DNA of 6,210 bases from Actinomycetota bacterium (lineage in GTDB: Bacteria; Actinomycetota; Acidimicrobiia; IMCC26256; PALSA-610), in NCBI GenBank assembly GCA_030839005.1, contig JAUZEM010000017.1, forward strand, positions 1-6,210. Reading direction: 5' to 3'. The notes beneath the pieces are model-generated. The model worked only from the letters and a program-made list of their open reading frames with translations. It was not told the DNA's origin and made no database searches. The position numbers and the translations under genes were made by a program. Of this stretch, positions 1 to 5,518 are shown piece after piece (positions within the stretch are counted from its first letter, which is position 1; each line of letters opens with the position of its first letter).

Positions 1-90
1 GCCTTCCTCAAAGACCCGTCCGAACCGCTCAACGGTGCGGCCTGCGCAAGCCAGAGCCCGCCGATCGACTTCATCACGTCCCTCAAGTAG
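1..90 (+). CDS. C-terminal end of an unidentified protein (5' truncated by window)
   Basis: Frame 1 is open from the first base to a TAG stop at 88-90 and gives 29 residues ending in PPIDFITSLK. Third codon positions are mostly G or C, as in the real genes nearby, which is the main reason to believe it. A plus-strand frame beginning with ATG at 35 also runs through this area, but it gives Arg/Ser-rich sequence typical of a shadow. The fragment is too short to assign a family. A solute-binding or enzyme C-terminus would both fit and neither can be shown. Its stop codon overlaps the 3' end of the minus-strand sulfotransferase by 8 bases, so the two genes converge without a spacer. Confidence 0.5.
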   Translation, partial: AFLKDPSEPLNGAACASQSPPIDFITSLK

Positions 91-868
91 AACCGCCGGT
101 TTCGCGCTCGATGTACTGCTCGACCCAATCGGCGTTGAGTCGGTCCCTGAGACGACGATGCCGTACCTGCACCGTGCGTCCGGACGGAAGTTCGAGGCCC
201 TGGAAGTCCAGGACCCGAAGTGTCACGCCTACCGGGTCACGGTCGAGGTCCTCGTAGGTGACTCGATGCGGTTCGGCGCCGACGACAGTGAACCAGCTCT
301 CCCACGCCGCGTTGTGGTTGTCGATGATCCGACGCATCTCGCGGAGCCGGTCGAACTCGAAGTGCGGTTCACCTCGCGGTTCGTCTCGTTGAGCAACCCA
401 CACCTGGGTTTGTTCGGCGCGTAACCACGACACCGCCTGGGCAACGACATCACGACGTTGCAGATAGATGAACTTCAGCTGCCCAAATGCCCGGTGCAGT
501 AGAGCGATGTCCCGTCGAGCGAGGTCGGGGTAAACCGTTCCGAGCTTGTCGACAATCTCGTCCAGAGTTCCCCACATGACCCGTGCCCCGAAGACCCCAT
601 TCTCACTCCTGCCGGCAGCGAGCACGCGCTGAAGATAGAGGGCGTACTCGAAAGTGCCGTCGGAGTCGGAGATCCCCCACCGAGCAGCCCATGACGGCTC
701 ATCCTGTTGGCGGAAGTACGACTCGGGGTTGCCGGCCACACCGGTGCACGCGAGCAATCCACAAAGGAGTGAACTTCCGGTTCTGGGCGTGGCGCAGATC
801 AGGTATGCGTCCAAGCACCCACATTGCCCGATCGCCGCCGGCTGAAGTAGCGCGAGGCGGTAAGGCAC
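83..868 (-). CDS. Stf0-family sulfotransferase (PAPS-dependent)
   Basis: Predicted cytoplasmic enzyme that transfers sulfate from PAPS to a hydroxyl acceptor. The family prototype, mycobacterial Stf0, sulfates trehalose on the way to sulfolipid; the acceptor here is unknown. Numbering from GTG at 868 (261 aa), the phosphosulfate-binding loop is AYLICATPRTGSSLL (21-35), followed by GVAGNPESYF (43-52), NGVFGARVMW (90-99), and the 3'-phosphate region YLQRRDVVAQAVSW (135-148) with AEQTQVW (151-157). WVEQYIERE near the end matches the family's closing helix. The length fits the family (about 240-270 aa). The start is uncertain: ATGs at 982 and 934 are in frame, but the added residues are Arg/Ser-rich and antisense to the GNAT gene. 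GTG 868 or TTG 814 (just before DAYLICATPR) are the better choices; none has a clear Shine-Dalgarno, and only ATG 934 has a GAGG nearby. The gene is divergent from the GNAT gene. Confidence 0.88.
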   Translation of the reverse strand: MPYRLALLQPAAIGQCGCLDAYLICATPRTGSSLLCGLLACTGVAGNPESYFRQQDEPSWAARWGISDSDGTFEYALYLQRVLAAGRSENGVFGARVMWGTLDEIVDKLGTVYPDLARRDIALLHRAFGQLKFIYLQRRDVVAQAVSWLRAEQTQVWVAQRDEPRGEPHFEFDRLREMRRIIDNHNAAWESWFTVVGAEPHRVTYEDLDRDPVGVTLRVLDFQGLELPSGRTVQVRHRRLRDRLNADWVEQYIERETGGST

Positions 869-878
869 ACTGTCGGCA

Positions 879-1394
879 ATGTCGACGACGATCCGGGCAC
901 CGCGTCTCGACGAGCTCGAGCGGTTGCGTGACATCGAGCGCCTCGCCGGGATCCGCTTCGCCGAGGTCGGGCTCGCTGACATCGCGGCTCACGAGCCGGA
1001 GAGCATCGACACGCTTGTCGAGTACCTGCGCGACGGCCGAGCGTGGGTGATCACAGATCACGACGCTCCCGTCGGATACGCGATTGTCGACGTCGTCGAC
1101 GGGCTCGCGCACCTCGAACAGCTCAGCGTCCTACCGAATCGCGGACGAAAGGGCCTCGGCGCCGCACTCCTCGTGCACGTTTGCGACTGGGCGGCGAGTC
1201 GGCGGTTCGACGCGGTCACCCTCACTACCTTCGCCGACGTCCCTTGGAACGCGCCGTTCTACGCCAAGCACGGCTTCCGCGTAATGGACGACGCCGAGAT
1301 CGGGCCCGAGCTGCGCGACCTCCGCGCGCGTGAGGCGGAACACGGGCTCGACCCGAGCCGGCGCGTCTGCATGCGCCGCGATCTCGAAGCCTGA
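879..1394 (+). CDS. GNAT-family N-acetyltransferase
   Basis: A 171-aa acyl-CoA-dependent acetyltransferase of the GNAT fold, predicted soluble. The N-terminal strand and helix carry IRAPRLDELERLRDIE (5-20). Strand 4 is AHLEQLSVLP (77-86), and the acetyl-CoA pyrophosphate loop is NRGRKGLGAALL (87-98), a good match to motif A (R/Q-x-x-G-x-G/A). Motif B is PWNAPFYAKHGF (122-133), the usual W/N-x-x-A-x-x-F-Y-x-x-x-G-F signature. The tail CMRRDL fits the final strand of small RimI/AttT-like members. The substrate cannot be told from sequence; amino acid, polyamine, antibiotic or protein N-terminus are all possible. An in-frame TAA at 861 makes ATG 879 the first possible start. No good Shine-Dalgarno precedes it, so a leaderless or weakly translated message is possible. 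It is divergent from the Stf0-type gene and convergent with glnK. Confidence 0.9.
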   Translation: MSTTIRAPRLDELERLRDIERLAGIRFAEVGLADIAAHEPESIDTLVEYLRDGRAWVITDHDAPVGYAIVDVVDGLAHLEQLSVLPNRGRKGLGAALLVHVCDWAASRRFDAVTLTTFADVPWNAPFYAKHGFRVMDDAEIGPELRDLRAREAEHGLDPSRRVCMRRDLEA

Positions 1395-1412
1395 AAGCGA
1401 ACGACTCGCGCG

Positions 1413-1450
1413 ACGGCGCTCACGCTTCCGCGTCGAAGCGTGAGCGCCGT
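1413..1450. terminator. Bidirectional hairpin terminator between GNAT gene and glnK
   Basis: A perfect 16-bp inverted repeat (1413-1428 with 1435-1450) encloses a 6-base loop. It begins 18 bases after the GNAT stop and 19 bases after the glnK stop on the other strand, so it is placed almost symmetrically between convergent genes. Eleven of the 16 pairs are G-C. Neither side has a run of T, so it is not a classical intrinsic terminator; U-less hairpins at gene ends are known in actinomycetes. A transcript-stabilising 3' stem is the alternative role. Confidence 0.75.
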
Positions 1451-1469
1451 TCGCACGGTCAGGCGGGGA

Positions 1470-1808
1470 TCAGAGCGCGTCCTCTCCCGTCTCCCCGGTA
1501 CGGATACGGACGGTTCGCGCGACTTCGGTGACCCAGATCTTCCCGTCACCGATCTTTCCGGTACGGGCCGCGTCGGCGATGACGTCGGTGATCTTTTCCG
1601 CCTGGCCGGCGTCGCACAGCACGTCGACTCTGACTTTCGGCAGGAAGTCGACGTTGTATTCCGATCCTCGGTAAACCTCGGTGTGCCCGCGTTGGCGACC
1701 GAAGCCCTGAACGTCGGCGATTGTCATGCCGGTGACGCCCGCGTCCTTCAGTGCCTCCGTCACTGCTTCGACGCGGTGCGCTTTGATGATGGCGGTGACC
1801 AGATGCAT
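1470..1808 (-). CDS. glnK: PII nitrogen-regulatory protein (GlnK/GlnB)
   Basis: A 112-aa trimeric signalling protein that senses ATP/ADP and 2-oxoglutarate and, when paired with Amt, blocks the ammonium channel through its T-loop. The full family set is visible. The T-loop runs about 37-55 with Tyr51 in EVYRGSEYNVDF, the residue uridylylated in proteobacteria and adenylylated in actinobacteria. Gln39 and Lys58 are the 2-oxoglutarate/ATP contacts. The B-loop is TGKIGDGKI (83-91), and the C-loop VRIRTGE has the two arginines at 101 and 103. The length is exactly the family's usual 112. AGGAGGG about 7 bases before ATG 1808 is a strong ribosome binding site and fixes the start. It lies 12 bases after the amt stop, so the two genes form an operon, and the pairing favours GlnK over GlnB as the name. 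Confidence 0.97.
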   Translation of the reverse strand: MHLVTAIIKAHRVEAVTEALKDAGVTGMTIADVQGFGRQRGHTEVYRGSEYNVDFLPKVRVDVLCDAGQAEKITDVIADAARTGKIGDGKIWVTEVARTVRIRTGETGEDAL

Positions 1809-1823
1809 GTGATCGCCCTCCTA
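1809..1823 (-). promoter_or_regulatory. glnK ribosome binding site overlapping the amt stop codon
   Basis: Read on the minus strand this is TAGGAGGGCGATCAC followed by ATG. The amt TAG stop supplies the first bases of the AGGAGGG Shine-Dalgarno. A ribosome finishing amt therefore sits on the glnK initiation signal, which favours coupled or re-initiated translation. Confidence 0.8.
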
Positions 1824-3374
1824 TTCGCCGACGCTGATCGACGGAGCACCCGAACCGGTCGGAATCGAAATTCCGGGCGACTTCCCGCTCGGGATCGGCG
1901 AGTATCCCATGTAGGCGTACTCGGGGTGATACGACGGCGCACCGTGCTCGACGATGTCGAGACCCTCGAGCTCGTGCTCCGCGGATATGCGCAGCACACC
2001 GACGGCCTTGAGCGCGTACATCACGATCAAGGCGATCGCGAACGTCGCCGCGCAGATGATCAGGCTGCCGTATATCTGGAACTGCAGCTGATGGAATCCG
2101 CCTCCGTAGAACAAACCCTTGAACGACGTCGACGGGTCGGGCCCGACACTGGTCGCCGAGCCGTACTGTCCCGTGGCGAACAGCCCGAGACTCCACGTGC
2201 CCCACATACCGCAGAGTCCGTGGACGGGCCACGCACCGATCGGGTCGTCGATCCGCACGTACTCGAGCAGGTCGATACCGAGGATCACGACCACACCGGC
2301 GACCGCGCCGATGCAGATCGCACCGAACGGTGACACCCAATAACACGGACACGTGATCGCGACGAGCCCGGCAAGGAAGCCGTTGATCGAGATGCCCGTA
2401 TCCCACTTATGAGCCCGTGGATACACGACGAACATGGCGACCAGGCCCGCCGCGGACGCGGCGAGCGTCGTGTTGGTCGCGACCCGGCCGATACCCTCGA
2501 AGTCCATTGCCGAGAGCGTCGACCCTGGGTTGAAGCCGTACCAACCGAACCACAGGATCACGCCACCGACGGCCGCGATCGCCATGTTGTGACCGGGTGG
2601 CATCCCTCCCCCGTCCCGCTTGAACTTGCGACCGAGCCGCGGTCCGAGGGCGATCGCACCGGCAAGGGCGATGTAGCCGCCGATCGAGTGCACGACCGTC
2701 GAACCCGCGAAGTCGTGGAACGGCGTCTTCATCGTCGCGAGCCAGCCGTCCGGACCCCACACCCAGTGACCGAGAATCGGGTAGATGAACCCGCTGACGG
2801 CGCAGCTGTAGAGCAGGTCGCCGCCGAAGGCCGTCCGTCCGACCATTGCGCCGGTCGTAACAGTGCTGCAGGTGTCGGCGAAGGCGTACTGGAACAAGAA
2901 GAACGCCAGGAACGCCACACCAGTCGACCCGTAGGTGTGCGGCGTGCCGTGCAGCAAGAAGAACTCGTGGCCGATCCACTTGTTGCCGGTGCCGAACATG
3001 AACGCGAAACCAAACGCCCAGAACAACAGTGCACACAAACAGGTGTCGGCAATGCACGAGATCATGACGTTCGACACTTCCCGCGTCCTTGCGAACCCGG
3101 CCTCCAAGAACATGAACCCGGCTTGCATGAAGAACACGAGGAACGCGGTGACGAGCACCCACGTCGTGTTCACCGGGTTCACGATGTCGTCAGGTTTGAG
3201 AGCCGGCGTCGCCTGACCGATCATCGTGGCGCCGGCTTTGGTGCTGAAATACCAAGTGACCGCCCACAGGCCGAACACGACGATGCCGAGGCCGATCATC
3301 TTTCCGCCGAAGTAGGCCCAGAACGCCTTTTGGCGCTCTGGGTCTTTGATACGCACGCGCAAGGTAGTGATCAT
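1821..3374 (-). CDS. amt: Ammonium transporter, Amt family
   Basis: Integral membrane trimer that conducts ammonium/ammonia. With the start at ATG 3374 the protein has 517 residues. The first Amt helix contains FMQAGFMFLEAGF (82-94), the variant seen in the AMT1-like branch. DFAGSTVVHSIGG (221-233) holds the conserved Asp and the first pore His (229); PVHGLCGMWGT (384-394) holds the second (385). GFNPGSTL (280-287) and the cytoplasmic tail LRISAEHELEGLDIVEHG (461-478), which takes part in gating and GlnK binding, are also typical. A further hydrophobic stretch, IGLGIVVFGLWAVTWYF (27-43), lies before the usual first helix; it could be a cleaved signal or an extra helix. An in-frame ATG at 3443 would add 23 residues (540 aa), but that extension uses codons less like the rest (CAA CAA, GCA, TGT) and neither start has a good Shine-Dalgarno. 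Expected to be induced under nitrogen limitation, from family knowledge. Confidence 0.95.
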   Translation of the reverse strand: MITTLRVRIKDPERQKAFWAYFGGKMIGLGIVVFGLWAVTWYFSTKAGATMIGQATPALKPDDIVNPVNTTWVLVTAFLVFFMQAGFMFLEAGFARTREVSNVMISCIADTCLCALLFWAFGFAFMFGTGNKWIGHEFFLLHGTPHTYGSTGVAFLAFFLFQYAFADTCSTVTTGAMVGRTAFGGDLLYSCAVSGFIYPILGHWVWGPDGWLATMKTPFHDFAGSTVVHSIGGYIALAGAIALGPRLGRKFKRDGGGMPPGHNMAIAAVGGVILWFGWYGFNPGSTLSAMDFEGIGRVATNTTLAASAAGLVAMFVVYPRAHKWDTGISINGFLAGLVAITCPCYWVSPFGAICIGAVAGVVVILGIDLLEYVRIDDPIGAWPVHGLCGMWGTWSLGLFATGQYGSATSVGPDPSTSFKGLFYGGGFHQLQFQIYGSLIICAATFAIALIVMYALKAVGVLRISAEHELEGLDIVEHGAPSYHPEYAYMGYSPIPSGKSPGISIPTGSGAPSISVGE

Positions 3375-3443
3375 GTAGGCGAACGTAAGGGCCTCTTGTT
3401 GCCACTCCGTACACTCTGCATGACGCGTCCTGGTCGCGCGCAT

Positions 3444-3516
3444 GTCGGCTGTGCTACATAAACCTGACGCGATCCTGACAGCTATCGGCGACGTCGATCA
3501 CGGCGCGACGCGGGCC
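3444..3516 (-). promoter_or_regulatory. Upstream region of amt with 11-bp direct repeat (candidate operator)
   Basis: This spacer between the VOC gene and the longest possible amt start contains GTCAGG twice on the minus strand, at 3479-3474 and 3468-3463. The spacing is exactly 11 bases, one helical turn. A third unit in the same phase begins GTAGC at 3457. OmpR-class regulators of nitrogen and phosphate genes in actinomycetes (GlnR, PhoP) bind 11-bp direct repeats beginning GT, so this may be such an operator, but the match to either consensus is poor. No convincing -35/-10 pair could be picked out; TATGTA near 3460 is the only A/T-rich hexamer. Confidence 0.3.
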
Positions 3517-3897
3517 TCACTCGTAGTGACGAATTTCGATGAGGTGCTTGTTCGGATCGAAGACGTACAGCGACGCGGCAGGTCCCCGGGCACCGTCTTC
3601 GCGGCCCGGACCGCGCATGTTGCCGACGTCGTGGAATGAATCGCCGTACGGGATGCCCGCGGCCCGGATGCGCGCGAACGTGGCGTCGAATTCGTCGCGC
3701 GGCATCGCAAAGGCAAGGTGCTGACCGCCCGTCGTTCCCCAGGGCGCGAGCTGCAACGTGAGGCCGCTGCTGACGCGGATCACCGTGAACGGGTCGGTCG
3801 TTCCTTCGTAGCCGAGCCCGAGGACGTCGGTGAAGAACTGGACGCTCGCGTCGAGGTCATTGACGGTCAAGATGAGGTGGTCGAGCTCCATCTGCAT
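3517..3897 (-). CDS. VOC-family (glyoxalase/bleomycin-resistance fold) metalloprotein
   Basis: A 126-aa single-domain protein with the two beta-alpha-beta-beta-beta modules of the vicinal oxygen chelate superfamily, predicted cytoplasmic. Module one starts ELDHLILTVNDLDASVQFF (4-22) with the usual DVLGL turn. Module two starts GGQHLAFAM (57-65) and ends LYVFDPNKHLIEIRHYE (110-126). Probable metal ligands are His7, His60 and Glu121. Members include glyoxalase I, ring-cleaving dioxygenases, fosfomycin-modifying enzymes and drug-binding proteins, and the sequence does not say which this is. Glyoxalase I is less likely given the short length. A second ATG at 3891 would remove two residues; neither start has a clear ribosome binding site. 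It begins 21 bases after the cupredoxin stop on the same strand, so it is probably the last gene of that transcription unit. Confidence 0.9.
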   Translation of the reverse strand: MQMELDHLILTVNDLDASVQFFTDVLGLGYEGTTDPFTVIRVSSGLTLQLAPWGTTGGQHLAFAMPRDEFDATFARIRAAGIPYGDSFHDVGNMRGPGREDGARGPAASLYVFDPNKHLIEIRHYE

Positions 3898-3918
3898 CCA
3901 ACGTAGAACACGACGGCG

Positions 3919-4365
3919 TTACGAGTCGACGACGACCCAGCCGCGCATGCCGTATGCGAAGTGTCCGGGCAGGTGACATGCAAAGAGAAACCGGCCCGGC
4001 CGGTCGAAACGGTAGAACGTCTCGCCGACGTCGTTCGGCTTCACGGAAACCTCACCCGGCACCGGCGGATGCGTCGCTTCCTTGCCCTGCTCGTGACGCG
4101 TGTGCACACTCGCGTCGCCGACGATGAACTCGTGATGGATGGGGTCGTCGTTGTGGACCAGGAAGCGCACCACCGTGCCCGTTCGCACGCGCAACGTGGA
4201 GAACGCGAACTTGCTGTAGTGGATGCCGACGTCGACGGTGACGAGACCGGGCCCGAGCGCCGCGGGCACGCTCTGCGCGTGCGCGCCCGAGTTCATCGCG
4301 TATCCGCCCACGGACGTCCCGGCCGCGACGAGGAGTGCGAGCGCACCCCTGACCAACCACTTCAC
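3919..4365 (-). CDS. Exported type-1 copper cupredoxin (plastocyanin-like)
   Basis: A 148-aa secreted blue-copper protein, likely an electron carrier or copper binder outside the membrane. Residues 1-30 form a signal peptide (MKWLVRG, then a hydrophobic core, ending AHA before Gln31). The mature domain has the cupredoxin strands VRTGTVVRFLVHN (60-72), PIHHEFIVGD (75-84) and CHLPGHFAYGM (130-140). The type-1 site is complete: a His at 77 or 78, then Cys130, His135 and Met140 in the C-x4-H-x4-M order. The protein is also rich in extra histidines (49, 71, 88, 91, 99, 131). The GTG start at 4365 is chosen because it gives the whole signal peptide and overlaps the upstream stop as GTGA; the longer open frame upstream (to 4992) is antiparallel noise over the DUF2330 gene. 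An ATG at residue 24 would destroy the signal. It is coupled to the DUF2330 gene and followed by the VOC gene. Confidence 0.93.
   Translation of the reverse strand: MKWLVRGALALLVAAGTSVGGYAMNSGAHAQSVPAALGPGLVTVDVGIHYSKFAFSTLRVRTGTVVRFLVHNDDPIHHEFIVGDASVHTRHEQGKEATHPPVPGEVSVKPNDVGETFYRFDRPGRFLFACHLPGHFAYGMRGWVVVDS
4362..4365 (-). promoter_or_regulatory. GTGA start-stop overlap coupling two genes
   Basis: On the minus strand the GTG start of the cupredoxin (4365-4363) and the TGA stop of the DUF2330 gene (4364-4362) share bases in a GTGA tetranucleotide. Only a weak GGGA precedes the GTG, so cupredoxin translation probably depends on ribosomes arriving from the upstream gene. Confidence 0.8.
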
Positions 4366-5432
4366 GACGCGATTCCCGCGAGGCGGCGCCGGCGCCCGAC
4401 GAGCGCGGCTACACCGAAGGTGAACGTGCCGGTGATCGCCGCGGCGACGAGCGGCCAGGTCGCCCACCCGCGGTCGGGCACCGTCACTGGGCGCGCTACC
4501 GACGCGAGGACGCCGGTGTCGGCGAGCAGCGGCACCGCGTTCGTGTGATCGGAGACCGCGAGGTCGTAGCCGAGCTGCCCGGCGGGCACGTCGAGCTTCA
4601 AATACGTGAACCACATGTGCGCCGGCACCCAGGTCATGCCCTTGTCGGTCCGGAGATCGGTGAGCAGCTCGCTCGACGCGGCCTCGTTGCGCTGCAGGCT
4701 GAGTCCGCTCCCGCCGGCGAGCAGCTTCGGCTCCTGATCGGTCAGCAGGAAGACGTCGGCCGATACCACCGATGCCTTGTCGAGACCGAGGCTCAGGATG
4801 TGCAGCGGAACCCACGGCTCCGTTACCGGGATCGTCAGCATGATCGGCGTGCCGTCGCCGGAGTTCTGTCCGAGCTGCTGGGCGCGCGTCGCGTCGAACC
4901 GCGCGGCCATGAAGATCGGGCTGCGCCGGCCGTAGAAGTCGAGCATCGCCGGCGCGTCGGGCGTCAAGAGGAACCCGTGGTCGACGGCCCACTTGCCGAC
5001 TTCGGCGCCTCCGCCCTTGAGGATCGTGATGTCGAGCGCATCGATCTTCGTCTGGTACAGCACCTGCGCGCTCTTGTGGAGCGAACCCGACGAGTCTGCG
5101 GCCGCGAAACGTGAATTCTCGGGCGGCGCGACTTCGCGCTCGAGGCGCTGCAGCGTCCAGCTCCCCCCGCGTTCTACTTTCGTGGGGACGCCGGGCAGCG
5201 GGACGATGGATCCCACCGACTTGCCCTGCCCGCTGAACTCGAACGAGGTGACATACCGCTCGACTCCGTTGTGGTACGCGGCGAGCGTCGTCGTGCGCGT
5301 GAGCTTGATGCTGCCGTTCTCGCCGACCAAACCACCGCAGGCGCCCGCCGGCGCGGCCATCGCGATCACGACGGCAGGCGCCGCCACGGCCAGGGCCATC
5401 CGGGACACGACGCGACCGAATCCTTGCGACAT
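4362..5432 (-). CDS. DUF2330-like secreted protein with C-terminal membrane anchor
   Basis: A 356-aa protein of unknown function. Residues 1-31 are a signal peptide (MSQGFGRVVSRMALAVAA, hydrophobic to APAGA) with cleavage expected before CGG, the N-terminal ACGG being usual in DUF2330 proteins. The residues before Cys32 (A-G-A) are a poor lipobox, so a lipoprotein is possible but not shown. The body has the family pattern: a first strand-rich part with VTSFEFSG and VGSIVPLPGVP (61-83), then DITILKGGGAEVGKWAVDHGF (134-154), a beta hairpin IFMAARFD (173-180) and PIMLTIPVTEPWVPLHIL (196-213). A single membrane helix at about 325-346 is followed by GRRRRLAG, so the body faces outside. ATG 5432 has GGAGG four bases upstream; the open frame extending to 6023 is not coding. 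The stop overlaps the cupredoxin start. The DUF2330 assignment rests on remembered family pattern. Confidence 0.82.
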   Translation of the reverse strand: MSQGFGRVVSRMALAVAAPAVVIAMAAPAGACGGLVGENGSIKLTRTTTLAAYHNGVERYVTSFEFSGQGKSVGSIVPLPGVPTKVERGGSWTLQRLEREVAPPENSRFAAADSSGSLHKSAQVLYQTKIDALDITILKGGGAEVGKWAVDHGFLLTPDAPAMLDFYGRRSPIFMAARFDATRAQQLGQNSGDGTPIMLTIPVTEPWVPLHILSLGLDKASVVSADVFLLTDQEPKLLAGGSGLSLQRNEAASSELLTDLRTDKGMTWVPAHMWFTYLKLDVPAGQLGYDLAVSDHTNAVPLLADTGVLASVARPVTVPDRGWATWPLVAAAITGTFTFGVAALVGRRRRLAGIAS

Positions 5433-5518
5433 GAGACCTCCAAGAGCTTCGGAACCACAGAGTCCGACGAACCGTGGGCGCATCCGGTTCCGAGAAATTC
5501 GAAGATCCCTCGAGGGCG
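5433..5518 (-). promoter_or_regulatory. Leader of the DUF2330 gene with a small inverted repeat
   Basis: The 86-base spacer between the sulfotransferase stop and the DUF2330 start holds a 6-bp inverted repeat, GAACCG at 5469-5474 and CGGTTC at 5485-5490, around a 10-base loop. It is too weak to call a terminator and has no T-run. It could be an operator or chance. The downstream end carries the GGAGG ribosome binding site (about 5437-5441). No promoter hexamers stand out. Confidence 0.3.

Noticed and set aside
1440..2333. 297-codon plus-strand open frame opposite glnK and the amt 3' end
   Set aside because: Antisense shadow; it starts inside the terminator hairpin and shows no recognisable domain.
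1546..2406. 286-codon minus-strand open frame overlapping amt and glnK
   Set aside because: It is an Arg-rich frame-shifted shadow of amt and glnK, both of which show intact family motifs in their own frames.
2409..3461. 350-codon plus-strand open frame opposite amt
   Set aside because: It is antisense to an unmistakable amt gene, is Arg/Glu/His-rich without hydrophobic core patterns, and arises from high-GC codon bias on the other strand.
4385..4396. 12-base GGCGCC-type palindrome near the DUF2330 stop
   Set aside because: It encodes part of the Arg-rich cytoplasmic tail and is explained by CGC/CGG arginine codons; no independent sign of a regulatory site.
4366..4992. N-terminal extension of the cupredoxin frame up to 4992
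   Set aside because: Arg/Ala-rich sequence lying over the DUF2330 gene in another frame; the GTG at 4365 gives a proper signal peptide and a GTGA overlap.
4545..5114. 189-codon plus-strand open frame opposite the DUF2330 gene
   Set aside because: Antisense of a real gene, with no domain and no ribosome binding site evidence.
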